64,000 nt of DNA from UBA1952 sp965246765 (GCA_965246765.1 CBDFFJ010000004.1:62001-126000); one strand, 5' to 3'; shown: positions 18,895-29,011, counted from the first letter of the stretch. Translations and numbers: made by a program. Notes: a model not told the origin generated them from the sequence alone.

Positions 18895-21207
18895 TTAAAA
18901 TTTGAAATTGTAGGTAACAGACGGCACCCAACGGAACAGGGACGTTTGTATCGCGCGGGTACGGGTAGGGTCGTCCGGGTTATCCTCAAACGTAATCGTG
19001 TAGGCGTTTTCGCGACCATAGACATTGTACAGGCTAAAATTCCATGAGGACTCCAGGTTTTTCCTTTTAGGCCGCGTCCAGGTAGCGCTGAAGTCCATTC
19101 GGTGGTAATCCGGCATCCGGTAGCCATTGCGCTCCGTGTAATAATAGACCGTCTGTCCGCCGACGCTGTATTTGCTGCTCGGAAAGGTGACCGCGTTCCC
19201 CGTGTTATAGACAAAGAGCCCGCTTACACTCCACCGTTTTGTAAGCTGATAGGTGCCCACAACGGATAAATCATGCGTCCTGTCCTGCTTTGCCACATAC
19301 CATTCGCCCTCATTAATGCCCTCAATCTTTCGCTCCGTGCGCGATAAGGTATAGCCTATCCATCCCGTAAGCCGACCTTCCGTTTTCTTGATGAGAAACT
19401 CCGCGCCGTAGGCTCTTCCTTCGCCAAAGAGCAGCTCGCTTTCTATGTCGGGCGAGCTGTTTATGTCCGCGCCGTTTTTGTAATCCACCTGATTCTGCAT
19501 GGCCTTGTAATAAACCTCAACACTTGCCTGATACCTGCTGTTATTGAAGTTGCGGAAATAGCCCAGGCTTATTTGGTCGCTGATTTCCGGCTTGATGTTG
19601 TAGGAGTCGCCAATCCATTGGTCGGAAGGCGATGTGCTGGTGCTGTTACTCAACAGGTGCAGGTGCTGAACGTTGCGCGCGTAGCCGCCTTTAATGCTGC
19701 TGAGCGCGTTGAGCAGGTAGCTGAACTGCAATCGCGGCTCCACATTATAATAGGTTGTTCCAAACGTCCCGGACGCCAAAACGACGCTATCCGTTTTCAA
19801 CCCTTTGTCAAAGATGTGGTACGTGTCGCCGCCAAGAATGCTATAAAATGAAAAGCGCATCCCATAGTCAAGCGTAAGGCTCTGCGACAGCTTCATGGTG
19901 TTATTTGCGAACACTGCATTGTCCAGTGAGTAGCGGCTTTTCTTGGTGTCCTCGTTAATCTGGCTGCCTCCAAAACGGTTAGGTGTAATCGTGTGGTAGA
20001 TGCTATTGAAGCCGAAGCGAATGGTGTTTTTACTGTTTGGATAGAAGCTGAATTCTTCTTTCAGATTCCAATCCCGGATTTGGGAATTAATGTGAAAATC
20101 GTTTCCACCGCTACTGATTTTAATATTGAAATCGTAGTTGCTATAAATCAAGGAGGTGTTAGAAAACAGCTTGGAATTTACAATGCTGTTCCAGCGTAAT
20201 GTGCCGGTAGTATTGCCCCAGTCTATGCCAAAATCGTCGCCGATGCCCAGCACGTCCTTTCCAAAATAACCGGAAATGTAAATCCTGTTTTTGTCGTTGA
20301 TTTGGTAGTTGGCCTTGGCGTTCAGGTCGTAGAAATAGAGCGCGTTGTTCTTAAAATCATCGGTAGCCTTTAGAAAAACGTCTGCGTATGTCCGGCGTCC
20401 GGATATGATAAACGAAGACTTGTCCTTTTGAATCGGCCCTTCTACGCTGAGCCTGCTGCTGATGAGACCAATGCCGCCGGCCACATCGTAATTCTGATTG
20501 TCGCCATCCTTCATTTTTACATCCAGAACCGATGAAAGCCGGCCTCCGTATTGCGCCGGGCTGTTGCCCTTAATGATGGTTACGTCCTTCAGCGCATCGC
20601 TATTAAACGTGCTGAAAAAGCCGAGCAGGTGCGAGGCATTATAGACCGGAGCTTCATCCAGTAGAATCAGGTTCTGGTCAGCCGAGCCGCCACGGACAAA
20701 GAACCCGCTAGCTCCTTCCCCGGCAGACTTAACGCCTGGCAAAAGCTGGATGGTCTTCAGGATATCCTTTTCGCCAAACAACACCGGCAGCTTATCAATC
20801 TCCCTGATATCCAGCTTCTCGGTTCCGATGTCCGTGCGGCGGATATTATCATCCTTCTTACGTGCTGTAACTACGGTTTCTGACAAAGTTTGTCCCTCGC
20901 TTCCCAGCTTCACGTCCAGCGACCTGCTCGCTTTAAGCGCTACCAGAATGGTATCTGACTCAAAGCCAAGCGTGCTGAATATGATGTGATAGCTGCCTTC
21001 GCCAAGCGTGAGCGAGTAAAAACCGTACTCGTTTGAACTTGCACCGACATCAGGAAGCTCCTGCGGACGCACAATAGCGCCAATCAGGGATTCGCCGTTT
21101 TTACGGTCGCGAATCGTACCGCTGATGGTGTATTTGGTTTGAGCAGATGCTAATCCTGAAAAGAATGGCAATACAAAGGAGAGGAACAGCAGAAATTTCC
21201 GAAGCAT
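18895..21207 (-). CDS. TonB-dependent outer-membrane receptor
   Basis: 770 residues. The signal peptide ends ASAQ. A carboxypeptidase-like regulatory domain (KYTISGTIRDRKNGESLIGA, about 25-105) leads into a plug (RRTDIGTEKLDIREIDKLPVLFGEKD, with LLPGVKSAGEGASGFFVRGG) and a large barrel ending VTYNFKF with the terminal Phe. It belongs to the SusC-unlike receptor type paired with DUF4249 rather than SusD, since no SusD is nearby. The start at 21207 begins the signal peptide. It is preceded by a 15-base palindrome and by the LytTR regulator, whose frame as read runs into the receptor gene because of an indel. It probably imports a metal chelate or small nutrient; the specificity cannot be read. 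Confidence 0.9.
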   Translation of the reverse strand: MLRKFLLFLSFVLPFFSGLASAQTKYTISGTIRDRKNGESLIGAIVRPQELPDVGASSNEYGFYSLTLGEGSYHIIFSTLGFESDTILVALKASRSLDVKLGSEGQTLSETVVTARKKDDNIRRTDIGTEKLDIREIDKLPVLFGEKDILKTIQLLPGVKSAGEGASGFFVRGGSADQNLILLDEAPVYNASHLLGFFSTFNSDALKDVTIIKGNSPAQYGGRLSSVLDVKMKDGDNQNYDVAGGIGLISSRLSVEGPIQKDKSSFIISGRRTYADVFLKATDDFKNNALYFYDLNAKANYQINDKNRIYISGYFGKDVLGIGDDFGIDWGNTTGTLRWNSIVNSKLFSNTSLIYSNYDFNIKISSGGNDFHINSQIRDWNLKEEFSFYPNSKNTIRFGFNSIYHTITPNRFGGSQINEDTKKSRYSLDNAVFANNTMKLSQSLTLDYGMRFSFYSILGGDTYHIFDKGLKTDSVVLASGTFGTTYYNVEPRLQFSYLLNALSSIKGGYARNVQHLHLLSNSTSTSPSDQWIGDSYNIKPEISDQISLGYFRNFNNSRYQASVEVYYKAMQNQVDYKNGADINSSPDIESELLFGEGRAYGAEFLIKKTEGRLTGWIGYTLSRTERKIEGINEGEWYVAKQDRTHDLSVVGTYQLTKRWSVSGLFVYNTGNAVTFPSSKYSVGGQTVYYYTERNGYRMPDYHRMDFSATWTRPKRKNLESSWNFSLYNVYGRENAYTITFEDNPDDPTRTRAIQTSLFRWVPSVTYNFKF

Positions 21208-21225
21208 AAGATGGCGCGTTGTAAA

Positions 21226-21240
21226 GGGCAAAGTTTGCCC
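21226..21240. promoter_or_regulatory. 15-base palindrome in receptor promoter
   Basis: GGGCAAAGTTTGCCC: two 7-base arms around one G, 19 bases ahead of the receptor start. On the minus strand it contains CTTTGCCC, which overlaps where a -7 element would lie. It is a good candidate operator; the binding protein is unknown, although the neighbouring LytTR regulator is an obvious candidate. Confidence 0.45.
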
Positions 21241-21341
21241 GATTGATAGGCTGTTGCAATGCAACAATATCTGGAGTGGACAAAAATGTATTTAAAAAGG
21301 AACTTTTATTGGAGCGTGGCGTTGTAGCAGCCTCATTCAAT

Positions 21342-22108
21342 TCACGAACGACCGGCCAACCATTCCAAAAAGCGCTGGCCTTTAATTTGCCTACCAGCAC
21401 CGTTTCATTAAAGGGTATGGAAAGATTAAGTGCGATTTTCCGGTGCGCGAAATGTTCCGCATCTTTTACTGCTTTCCGGTTTACAAGATGCTGCCGGTTG
21501 GCACGAAAGAAGGAACCTCCAAAGGTCTTTTCCAAAGCGTCCAGCTTCTGAGACAGCATGAAATTGTCGCCGTCAAAAGTGTGGGCAAAAGTATAGTCGC
21601 CTTCAATGGAGAAGAGGGCTATTTTTTCGCCTTCCAGCGGAATAATTTTCTCCCCCTGATGAATGATTACCGAAGGCATCGGCCCGTTTTGCAAATGCTG
21701 CATCATTGTTTTCAGCACGGTACCGAAATCGTTCGGCGGCGGTTCAAAGGCCGCTTTCAGCGTCTGAAATTTCTCCAAAGCCTTGCTAACGCTAAGCCGT
21801 GAGAAAGGCTTGAGGAGATAATCAATGCCCGCCGTTTTGAAGGCTTGTATCGCATATTCGTCGTAGGCTGTGCAGAATATTATGGGGATGCAGCAATTCA
21901 TCTCCTTAAAAATCACGAAGCTTAAACCGTCTCCGAGCTGTATGTCGGAGAAAATCAGGTCTGGCGCGGGACTTTTTTTAAAAAAAGAAATGCCTTCCTC
22001 TACTGAGGATAAAATCGCCACGATTTCGGCGTCCGGGTCAATGCTTGTTATGGTCTTCGCAAGGTCTCTTGCCGTGAGGCTTTCATCCTCAATAATTGCA
22101 ATCTTCAT
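21342..22108 (-). CDS. LytTR-family response regulator (frameshift at C-terminus)
   Basis: Receiver plus LytTR DNA-binding domain. The receiver has acidic EDE at the start (MKIAIIEDESLTARD), Asp in LIFSDIQLGDG and Lys in DYLLKPFSRLS. The LytTR domain (about 145-250) has the usual GEKIIPLEGEKIALFSIEGDY and FFRANRQHLVNRKAV. As read, the frame runs on to 21101, across the receptor promoter and start. One missing base in the A-run at 21367-21371 explains this: restoring it gives ASAFLEWLAGRS and a stop at 21342-21344, the normal length. The start at 22108 overlaps the kinase stop by four bases (ATGA). It likely controls the receptor and DUF4249 genes just downstream. Confidence 0.82.
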
Positions 22109-22698
22109 TGGTAGAGCAGGGGAATTGTTACGCAAAATTCAAGCGCATTCTGGCGCACCTCAATATGTTCACCCGCGATTAGCTTGTACCGCTTTGATAG
22201 ATTGTCAAGCCCAGTGCAGCTGACATTTTTTACCTTGATTAGCGCCAGATTATTGCAGATGCTAAGTTTTCCTTCAAGGTGGGTGATGGAAATTTTGAGC
22301 GGTGATTTTTCCGTAAAATAATTGTGCTTAAAGCAATTCTCTACGAGCGTCTGCAAAGCAAATGCCGGCAGGGTCAGTGCCATTGCGGATTGCGGAATTT
22401 CAATGGTGCAGTAGAAAGCTCCGGCAAAGCGCAACCGTTGCAGTTCAAGGTAATCCTCGGTGAATTTGTGCTCTTCGGCCTAGCGCCCGACAAAGTAGAT
22501 GTGCGAAAGCCACAGGCTGGTAGTATTGATGGTAATGCCTGCCAGAAGCTTAGTAACATCCATTGCGGAGAGCAAACTGAAAAGATAGAATGGCAATGAG
22601 CCATACGCAGCTATGATCGGAAGCGTAATAAGTGCGGTTACATATAGCCTTCGTTTCACCAAATAAAGGTATCCTACGGAAATACTGCTGCACAGCAT
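22105..22698 (-). pseudogene. LytS-type histidine kinase lacking its phospho-acceptor segment
   Basis: Partner kinase of the LytTR regulator, now broken. The 5' part (to 22480) encodes two or three membrane helices (RRLYVTALITLPIIAAYGSL and TKLLAGITINTTSLWLSH). A TAG at 22480-22482 follows, and directly after it, in the same frame, comes AEEHKFTEDYLELQRLRF, the middle of the His_kinase family domain, and then the ATPase region (LVENCFKHNYF). The block of about 50 residues with the PHFLFN-type phospho-acceptor motif that normally stands between them is absent. The N-terminus is also uncertain: codons upstream of the first ATG do not give a clear start. It overlaps the regulator by four bases, the usual coupling. 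Confidence 0.78.
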
Positions 22699-23040
22699 TA
22701 CGCCTCCGTCAGGACATAAAGGCTTTCCAAGTGGACATAACCGACCCGGAGCAGGCTTGTCGGCGGGATATTGACAAGTTGAGTCGCCATTTGCACGGTG
22801 GTTTATTCAGGCCGTTACAATAGAGGGGCAATATTGACTCCTTAATATTACAGAATCAGCATGTGCATTTTGGGCAATACGAAAGACATTGTATTTGCAT
22901 CGCGAAATAGTCATCATATTTATTTGTAGTGCATTTAGTTATTTGACTAAGGGTCTGATGTGCCAAGCGCCATCAACAAATTAATGCATTGAGCTTTCTA
23001 AAATAAAAGTGTAATCTTTATGCGACCTTAACAACCTGTT

Positions 23041-26000
23041 ATGAAACGACTCGGCGTACTCCTCATTTTATGTTACTCGCTCAACACCTCACTTAAGGCG
23101 CAAACCTGGACAGGTGCTGTTGGCAACGATTGGTTTACGGCCGGAAACTGGAGTCCGGCTACTGTGCCTGGCAGCTCCTCAACTGCAATTATTCCCGGCT
23201 CGTTGGCTACATACCCTACGCTAAGCGGAAATGTGACGGTAGCCAACCTGACAATGAGCAGCGGCAGCGCGCTGCATTTAGCAGGATTTACGTTTACGGA
23301 TAATGGGCCGGTATCGCTGACATCCGCAGCGGTGGATGGCGGCGGAGCGTTCACAGTTTCCGGTGCAAGCAGCGTTGTAGTCACATCAAGTACGCTGACT
23401 ACCGCTTTAAGCATTACGGGCTACACGGGAGGCGCCAATATTTTTGACAATACCATCACCGGCGCCACAACTATCTCTGATGCGGCATCGCAGGCAAATG
23501 ATGTAAACTGGATTGACGGCAACCTGATTAACGGCAGCCTGAATCTTACTCATGCCTCTGCTACTAACGAGATGGAGGATGGATACGGAAGCCCTGCGGG
23601 AAACGGCAATCACATAACCGGCAATATGGTTATTACAATTTCCGGCGCAGGCCAATTCCAGGCGGCTTATAGCCACATGCTAACTGTGGACGGGAACCTC
23701 ACTGTTAACCGGACATCATCTGCCGGCAATACATTTCTTGCCGGACAGGGTACCGCAGGTATCGTAGTCGGAGGTATGTTTTCGGTTAGTTCAGCGGCCA
23801 ATGGATACTTCGCAATGCTGCATGTGAAAAATGCTGTTGCGGGGGGCGCGGTATCGGTAAGTGGTGCAACTACTTTGAATGTGCGCAATGACACGCTTAA
23901 AGCCACGGTAAGCATAACCGGCTACACGGGTTCAGCCAATATTTTTGATAACAGCTTTACCGGCACTACCACCATTTCCGATGCTTCCACGCAGGCCAAT
24001 GACGTGAACTGGATTGATGGCAATCTGATTACCGGCAATCTAAACCTTACGCATGCCTCAGCAGCTAATGAGATGACGGACGGTTACGGAAGTCCTACGG
24101 CCAATGGTAACCGGATTACCGGTAATATGGCCATTACAATTTCCGGTGCAGGCCAATTCCAGGCAGCCTACAATCATCCGCTCACTGTTGGTGGAAACCT
24201 TACGATAAATCGCGCCACAGCCACCGGCAATACGATAATCAGCGGGGCAAATGTTGCCAGCGTCTCCGTGGGCGGGACCGTTTCGGGCACCATCACCACA
24301 GCAGGCCCCTTTACCATGCTGCGCACGAAGAACAGCACTGGCGGCGGCAACCTGTCTATATCCAACGCGACCTATATCAATGTGCAGAAAGACACTTTAA
24401 TCACTACGTTCGCCATTACGGCCTACACAGGCGCGGCCAATATTTTTGATAATTCATTCACGGGAGCGACAACGATATCCGACGCGGCTTCGCAAGCCTC
24501 CGGCACAAATTATATTGACGGCAACCTTTTTACCGGTGCCCTGTCGCTGACCCATGCTTCTGGCACAGATGTCATGTATGAAGGCTATGGCAGCCCTTCG
24601 GGAAATGCAAATCGCGTGACCGGCAATGCGACATTTAACCTCACGGGCGCGGGCGGGTTTTATTCATCATACAGCCGCGGATTGGGCGTTGGCGGAAACC
24701 TGTCAGTGAGCCGCACGGTAGCTGGCTACACCAATCTTTTTGTCACGCCCGGCACCACTGCGAGCGTGGGCGGGAGCTTCACCTATTCCACCACAGGAAC
24801 AGGCGATAATTACATCAATCCGGTCAATACTTCTACAGTTCCCGTTGGCGGTTCCTTCAGCGTCACTACCGGAGCTACTACAGGTGTGTTTAGAATGTAC
24901 CGGATGAAAAGCGCCACTGCCAGCGGAACTGTATCCATCAGCAGTCCCAGCGACCTGGACATCCGCAACGATACGCTGAATGCTACGGTGAACATTACGG
25001 GCTACAGAGGCGCAGGCTATGTACTGGACAATTCTTTCACCGGTAGCACCACCATTTCAGATGCCGCCACACAAAACAGCGGCGCTAACTACATTGACGG
25101 AAATCTATTTACCGGAAGCCTGACGCTTACGCACGCCTCGGCGACCGATGATATGTACGAGGGCTTTGCAAGCCCGTCAGGCAATGGTAACCGTGTAACG
25201 GGCAGTGCGACGATCAACCTGAGTGGGGCAGGACGTTTCTTCTCTTCTTATGACCACAGTCTCCGGGTAGCGGGAAATCTGACGATAAACAGAACTGTAG
25301 CGGGCTATACGAATCTGTATCGCACATCTGTAAGCACAAGCAGCGTGGGCGGTAATTTTTCATATATCAGCAGCGGCGGAGATTCATACATTAATGAGAA
25401 CAACGGCAACGTAACGCTCATCAATGGCACCATCACTATCAATGCCTCGGCTGCCGGCGCATTCAAAATGTATAAGGTGAAAAACGGGTTGAGCGGCGGC
25501 TTCGTATCCGTAGCCGGCTCCACCAGTCTTGACCTGCAAAGGGATACGCTTCTTGCTACCGTTAACCTCACAGGCTATACCAACTCCTGCAGTGTTTGGG
25601 ACAACTCCTTTACCGGCGCGACTACTATTGCAGATGCCGCCTCGCAGAATTCCGGCTACAACTATATTGATGGAAATCTCTTCGCCGGAACGCTTGACCT
25701 GACACATAACTCGGCGACAGACCAAATGCTGGAAGGTTACGCCAGCCCTACGTCCAATGCCAATCGCGTAACGGGCAATGCCCAGTTTGTCATTGCCGGT
25801 GCGGGGAATTTTTATAGCTCTTATGACCATCCGATCCGCGTGGACGGCAATCTTACGGTGACGAGGCAGACGGCTGGCTACACTAATCTCTTTCGCAATC
25901 CGGCAGCTCCGGGTAATGTGGGCGGCAACCTGACGGTCTATATCCCATACGACAATAATACCTACATCAATGATGGGAACCTTGCCAATGTGGTCATCGG

Positions 26001-28314
26001 CGGCACAGTGAGCGTTACGACCAGCGGCACCGGTGCATTCCACATGCACCATGTGAAGAACAATACAACCGGCGGCTTTGTGAATGTAACCGGCTCCAGC
26101 AATGTGGAGCTGCGCGCGGACACACTGAAGGCCAGCCTTTCTGTAACGGCCTATACGAACGCATGCAGCATCTGGGATAACAGCATTTTTGGTGCTGCAA
26201 CTATCGCTGACGCTTCCACGCAGAATAGCGGCTACAATTACATTGACGGAAACTACATAACCGGCAATCTGCAGCTCACGCATCTAAGCAGCACAGACGC
26301 TATGCTGGAAGGCTATGGCAGCCCGTCGGGCAATCCAAACCGTATTCTTGGCAATTGCACAATTACTCTGGCCGACGGGCTTTTCTATTCCTCGCATACG
26401 CACGGTCTGCGCGTGGATGGCAATTTTAGCGTTCAGCGAAATAATGCGGGCGGCAGCGCGACCTATCTCTTTTATAACGGTGTACCGCAGGGTAGTGTAG
26501 GCGGCAATTTCAGCCTCATAACCCAGAACAGTAATAATATTTACATCAATGATGGCGGCGCCACGAACGTTCCTGTTGGCGGCACCTTCAATGTCAATGC
26601 ACCGCTTGCAGGGTATTTTCACATGTATCGCATGAAGAACCTGATTACCGGCGGAACGGTAAGCGTCAGCGGTGCCACAAATCTGGACGTTCGTAGCGAC
26701 TCGCTCGCAGCGAATCTTAGCCTCACCCGCTACAGCGGCCCAGGCTATATCTGGGACAACAGCATAACCGGCAATACGCTCATTTCCGATTCCACAACGC
26801 AAAACTCGGGAGCCAATTATATAGACGGCAATCGCTTTGCCGGTAATCTGACACTCATCCACAACTCCACAACGGATGCGATGGCAGAAGGCTATGGCGC
26901 ACCCAGTGGTTTTGGAAATGTGGTAACCGGCATTGACAGCATCGTAAAAGCATCAGGCTCGGCAGGCATGACTATCAGCTATAATCACCCGCATGAGGCA
27001 GATGGCAATTTTATTCTTAATGCTCCGTCTGGTTTGGCTTTGAACAGCCTGACGTTTGGCGGCGCTACATTCAGCACTGTGAAGCAGGCAGGCGCGCAGC
27101 CAATCAGCGTCCCGAATATTTACCTCAATAAACCGTCCGGCTATTATATCGGTCTGCTTTCCACCATGACGGTGACGAGCAACCTGTCCTTTATCTCCGG
27201 TCAAATTGTTGCCTCAACTGCTCCGATAGTATTTGCAGATAATGCGACACACAGCGGCGCGACTTCCGGGGCATCCTCATCATCTCCCGGAAAATTTGTG
27301 GCAGGCACAGTGTATAAAGCCGGCAACGATGCCTTTACGTTTCCGCTGGGATATATTTCAGGTTATAATCCCGCAGGTATTTCGGCGCCCGCTTCCGTTA
27401 CCGACACATTCAGCGCGCAATATTTCCCCTCCGGCCCGCATCCGACATACGATTCCAGCCTTCACGATGCCAGCATCAACCATATCTCTAAAAAGGAATA
27501 CTGGATTATCAACCGGGTGGCCGGCTCATCCAATGTATCTGTAACGCTTGGCTACAATAGCTTCAACAGCGGCTCTGTCACCGACATGAGCAAGCTGGTA
27601 GTGGCTCATTGGTACAACAATGGCGCTTCTACGTCCTGGCATAATGAAGGCAATGGTGCGACAAGCGGCACTAATACATTGGGGAGCGTAACCAGCAGCG
27701 GCGCGGTTAGCTCTTTTAGTCCCTTTACGCTCGGTTCTACCACTATAGCCAATCCGCTGGGCAGCCCGGGCGTTGCGCTTCCAGTAAGCCTGATTGCTTT
27801 TGATGCGCAGGCGCGCGGCAAGCAGGCGTTATTGACCTGGCAGACGGCTGACGATCGGGCGACAGACCGCTATGAGGTGGAGCGCAGCAGCGATGGGTAT
27901 TCTTACCAGCCAGTTGGCGGCGTGAAGGCAAATGGTACAGCGACTGAAAAAACCTATGAACTGTATGATATTGCGCCGTTTACAGGTCTCAATTATTACC
28001 GGCTGGCCATCATTGGTACTGACGGCAGCAAAAGCCGCAGCGCCGTTCGCACGCTGCAATTTGTGGCGGGCGATGCTGCAAAAGTTACTATCTATCCAAA
28101 TCCGGCAACTGAAGTGCTCAACGTAGCAAATATTGCGGGCTGGAGTGGCGCTCAGCTTACGGTCAGAGCAAGCAATGGACAGCTTTTATACAGAACGCTG
28201 CTGACCGGCGAGCCCGGAACGACAATCACAACCCGCCTGTGGCCGGCAGGCCTCTATTTCCTGGAAGTGACAGATGGCACATGTGGCTCAACTCAAACAT
28301 TTATAAAGAGGTAA
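23041..28314 (+). CDS. Giant T9SS-secreted repeat protein
   Basis: 1757 residues with a signal peptide (MKRLGVLLILCYSLNTSLKAQ). An entry segment (TWTGAVGNDWFTAGNWSPATVPGS, typical of parallel beta-helix surface proteins) precedes seven long repeats between about residues 127 and 1320, each containing NIFDNSFTG or similar, a TTISDAASQ turn, YIDGNLFTG, LTLTHAS and a GYGSPSGNANRVTGN loop. The repeats are probably coils of a beta-helix. The C-terminal T9SS domain starts at VTIYPNPATEVLNV and ends TQTFIKR. It is exported by the type IX system and attached to the surface; the role may be adhesion or matrix, with no enzyme motif seen. The gene stands alone, transcribed away from the LytTR cluster. 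Confidence 0.88.
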   Translation: MKRLGVLLILCYSLNTSLKAQTWTGAVGNDWFTAGNWSPATVPGSSSTAIIPGSLATYPTLSGNVTVANLTMSSGSALHLAGFTFTDNGPVSLTSAAVDGGGAFTVSGASSVVVTSSTLTTALSITGYTGGANIFDNTITGATTISDAASQANDVNWIDGNLINGSLNLTHASATNEMEDGYGSPAGNGNHITGNMVITISGAGQFQAAYSHMLTVDGNLTVNRTSSAGNTFLAGQGTAGIVVGGMFSVSSAANGYFAMLHVKNAVAGGAVSVSGATTLNVRNDTLKATVSITGYTGSANIFDNSFTGTTTISDASTQANDVNWIDGNLITGNLNLTHASAANEMTDGYGSPTANGNRITGNMAITISGAGQFQAAYNHPLTVGGNLTINRATATGNTIISGANVASVSVGGTVSGTITTAGPFTMLRTKNSTGGGNLSISNATYINVQKDTLITTFAITAYTGAANIFDNSFTGATTISDAASQASGTNYIDGNLFTGALSLTHASGTDVMYEGYGSPSGNANRVTGNATFNLTGAGGFYSSYSRGLGVGGNLSVSRTVAGYTNLFVTPGTTASVGGSFTYSTTGTGDNYINPVNTSTVPVGGSFSVTTGATTGVFRMYRMKSATASGTVSISSPSDLDIRNDTLNATVNITGYRGAGYVLDNSFTGSTTISDAATQNSGANYIDGNLFTGSLTLTHASATDDMYEGFASPSGNGNRVTGSATINLSGAGRFFSSYDHSLRVAGNLTINRTVAGYTNLYRTSVSTSSVGGNFSYISSGGDSYINENNGNVTLINGTITINASAAGAFKMYKVKNGLSGGFVSVAGSTSLDLQRDTLLATVNLTGYTNSCSVWDNSFTGATTIADAASQNSGYNYIDGNLFAGTLDLTHNSATDQMLEGYASPTSNANRVTGNAQFVIAGAGNFYSSYDHPIRVDGNLTVTRQTAGYTNLFRNPAAPGNVGGNLTVYIPYDNNTYINDGNLANVVIGGTVSVTTSGTGAFHMHHVKNNTTGGFVNVTGSSNVELRADTLKASLSVTAYTNACSIWDNSIFGAATIADASTQNSGYNYIDGNYITGNLQLTHLSSTDAMLEGYGSPSGNPNRILGNCTITLADGLFYSSHTHGLRVDGNFSVQRNNAGGSATYLFYNGVPQGSVGGNFSLITQNSNNIYINDGGATNVPVGGTFNVNAPLAGYFHMYRMKNLITGGTVSVSGATNLDVRSDSLAANLSLTRYSGPGYIWDNSITGNTLISDSTTQNSGANYIDGNRFAGNLTLIHNSTTDAMAEGYGAPSGFGNVVTGIDSIVKASGSAGMTISYNHPHEADGNFILNAPSGLALNSLTFGGATFSTVKQAGAQPISVPNIYLNKPSGYYIGLLSTMTVTSNLSFISGQIVASTAPIVFADNATHSGATSGASSSSPGKFVAGTVYKAGNDAFTFPLGYISGYNPAGISAPASVTDTFSAQYFPSGPHPTYDSSLHDASINHISKKEYWIINRVAGSSNVSVTLGYNSFNSGSVTDMSKLVVAHWYNNGASTSWHNEGNGATSGTNTLGSVTSSGAVSSFSPFTLGSTTIANPLGSPGVALPVSLIAFDAQARGKQALLTWQTADDRATDRYEVERSSDGYSYQPVGGVKANGTATEKTYELYDIAPFTGLNYYRLAIIGTDGSKSRSAVRTLQFVAGDAAKVTIYPNPATEVLNVANIAGWSGAQLTVRASNGQLLYRTLLTGEPGTTITTRLWPAGLYFLEVTDGTCGSTQTFIKR
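23419..27010 (+). repeat. Seven long tandem coding repeats
   Basis: Seven copies start at about 23419, 23920, 24421, 25000, 25573, 26150 and 26728, each at the codons for GYTG or its variants. The first two spacings are 501 bases and the later ones close to 577, so the unit grew by about 25 residues from the third copy on. The copies differ at many synonymous and replacement sites. All keep the reading frame. Confidence 0.8.
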
Positions 28315-28348
28315 CCGGAAGGAATTCCTGTAACACCTTCAGCGTTGG

Positions 28349-29011
28349 CTACAGCATTCCCCGCTCATAAGCCAGCTTCAGCGCCTGCGCCCGTGTATGC
28401 ACATGCAGCTTGTCATATACATTGATGACGTGCTTCTTGGCGGTATTAGGTGAAATGTCCAGCCGCGCGCCAAGCTCTTTATAGCCCAGGCCCTGGGCCA
28501 GCAGCTTCAGGATTTCTGCCTCACGCTCGGATAGCCGGAAGAAGTTGGTGTCGTAAGAAACCGACGCAGGCTTATCATCGCCTTTGCGCACCAGGCCCAA
28601 CATGCGGTGCGCAATGCCCGGCGATATGGCGCCCGCACCCGTCTCGTGCATTGCCCAGAGCGCGTCTGCGAGGCTTGCGGCGCTTTCTTCTTTCAGCAGA
28701 TAGCCATGTGCGCCCGCCTTAATGGCTTTGAAAATTTTCTCCTCATCGTCAAAAACCGTCAGAACTACAAACTTTACATGAGGATACAGCGAAGAGCCGG
28801 TAGCAATCGCCGCTACGCCGTCCATGCCGGGCATTTCCAGGTCCATCAGTACAACGTCAGGATGTACTTTGGCTACAGCCATCTTATCCAGGAAATCTTT
28901 GCCGTCGGCAGCTGTGAGCGTCACTTTGAAAAGCGCATTCGTTGCCAGCTTCTCAGCCACCATTCGCCGGTTGGCGGGCTTGTCGTCCACGATTGCGATG
29001 TTGAGCGGCAT
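28349..29011 (-). CDS. NarL/LuxR-type response regulator
   Basis: 220 residues: receiver with acidic DDK at 8-10, phospho-acceptor Asp in VVLMDLEMPGMDG, Thr in VLTVFDD and Lys in GYLLKEES, then a LuxR-type helix-turn-helix (FRLSEREAEILKLLAQGL, KELGARLDISPNTAKKHV). The start at 29011 gives the family-typical MPLNIAIVDDKPANR; the longer open frame adds an unlikely leader. It lies 63 bases after the sensor kinase at 29075-32086 on the same strand and is its cognate regulator. Targets are not visible, though the large surface-protein genes on either side are plausible. Confidence 0.92.
   Translation of the reverse strand: MPLNIAIVDDKPANRRMVAEKLATNALFKVTLTAADGKDFLDKMAVAKVHPDVVLMDLEMPGMDGVAAIATGSSLYPHVKFVVLTVFDDEEKIFKAIKAGAHGYLLKEESAASLADALWAMHETGAGAISPGIAHRMLGLVRKGDDKPASVSYDTNFFRLSEREAEILKLLAQGLGYKELGARLDISPNTAKKHVINVYDKLHVHTRAQALKLAYERGML

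Noticed and set aside
25384..26283. 299-residue minus-strand open frame
   Set aside because: Antisense shadow within the long repeats; its repeats simply mirror the plus-strand units.
23419..27010. Repeat array as CRISPR
   Set aside because: Units are about 500-580 bases, diverged and in frame with the surface protein; no short identical repeats or cas genes.
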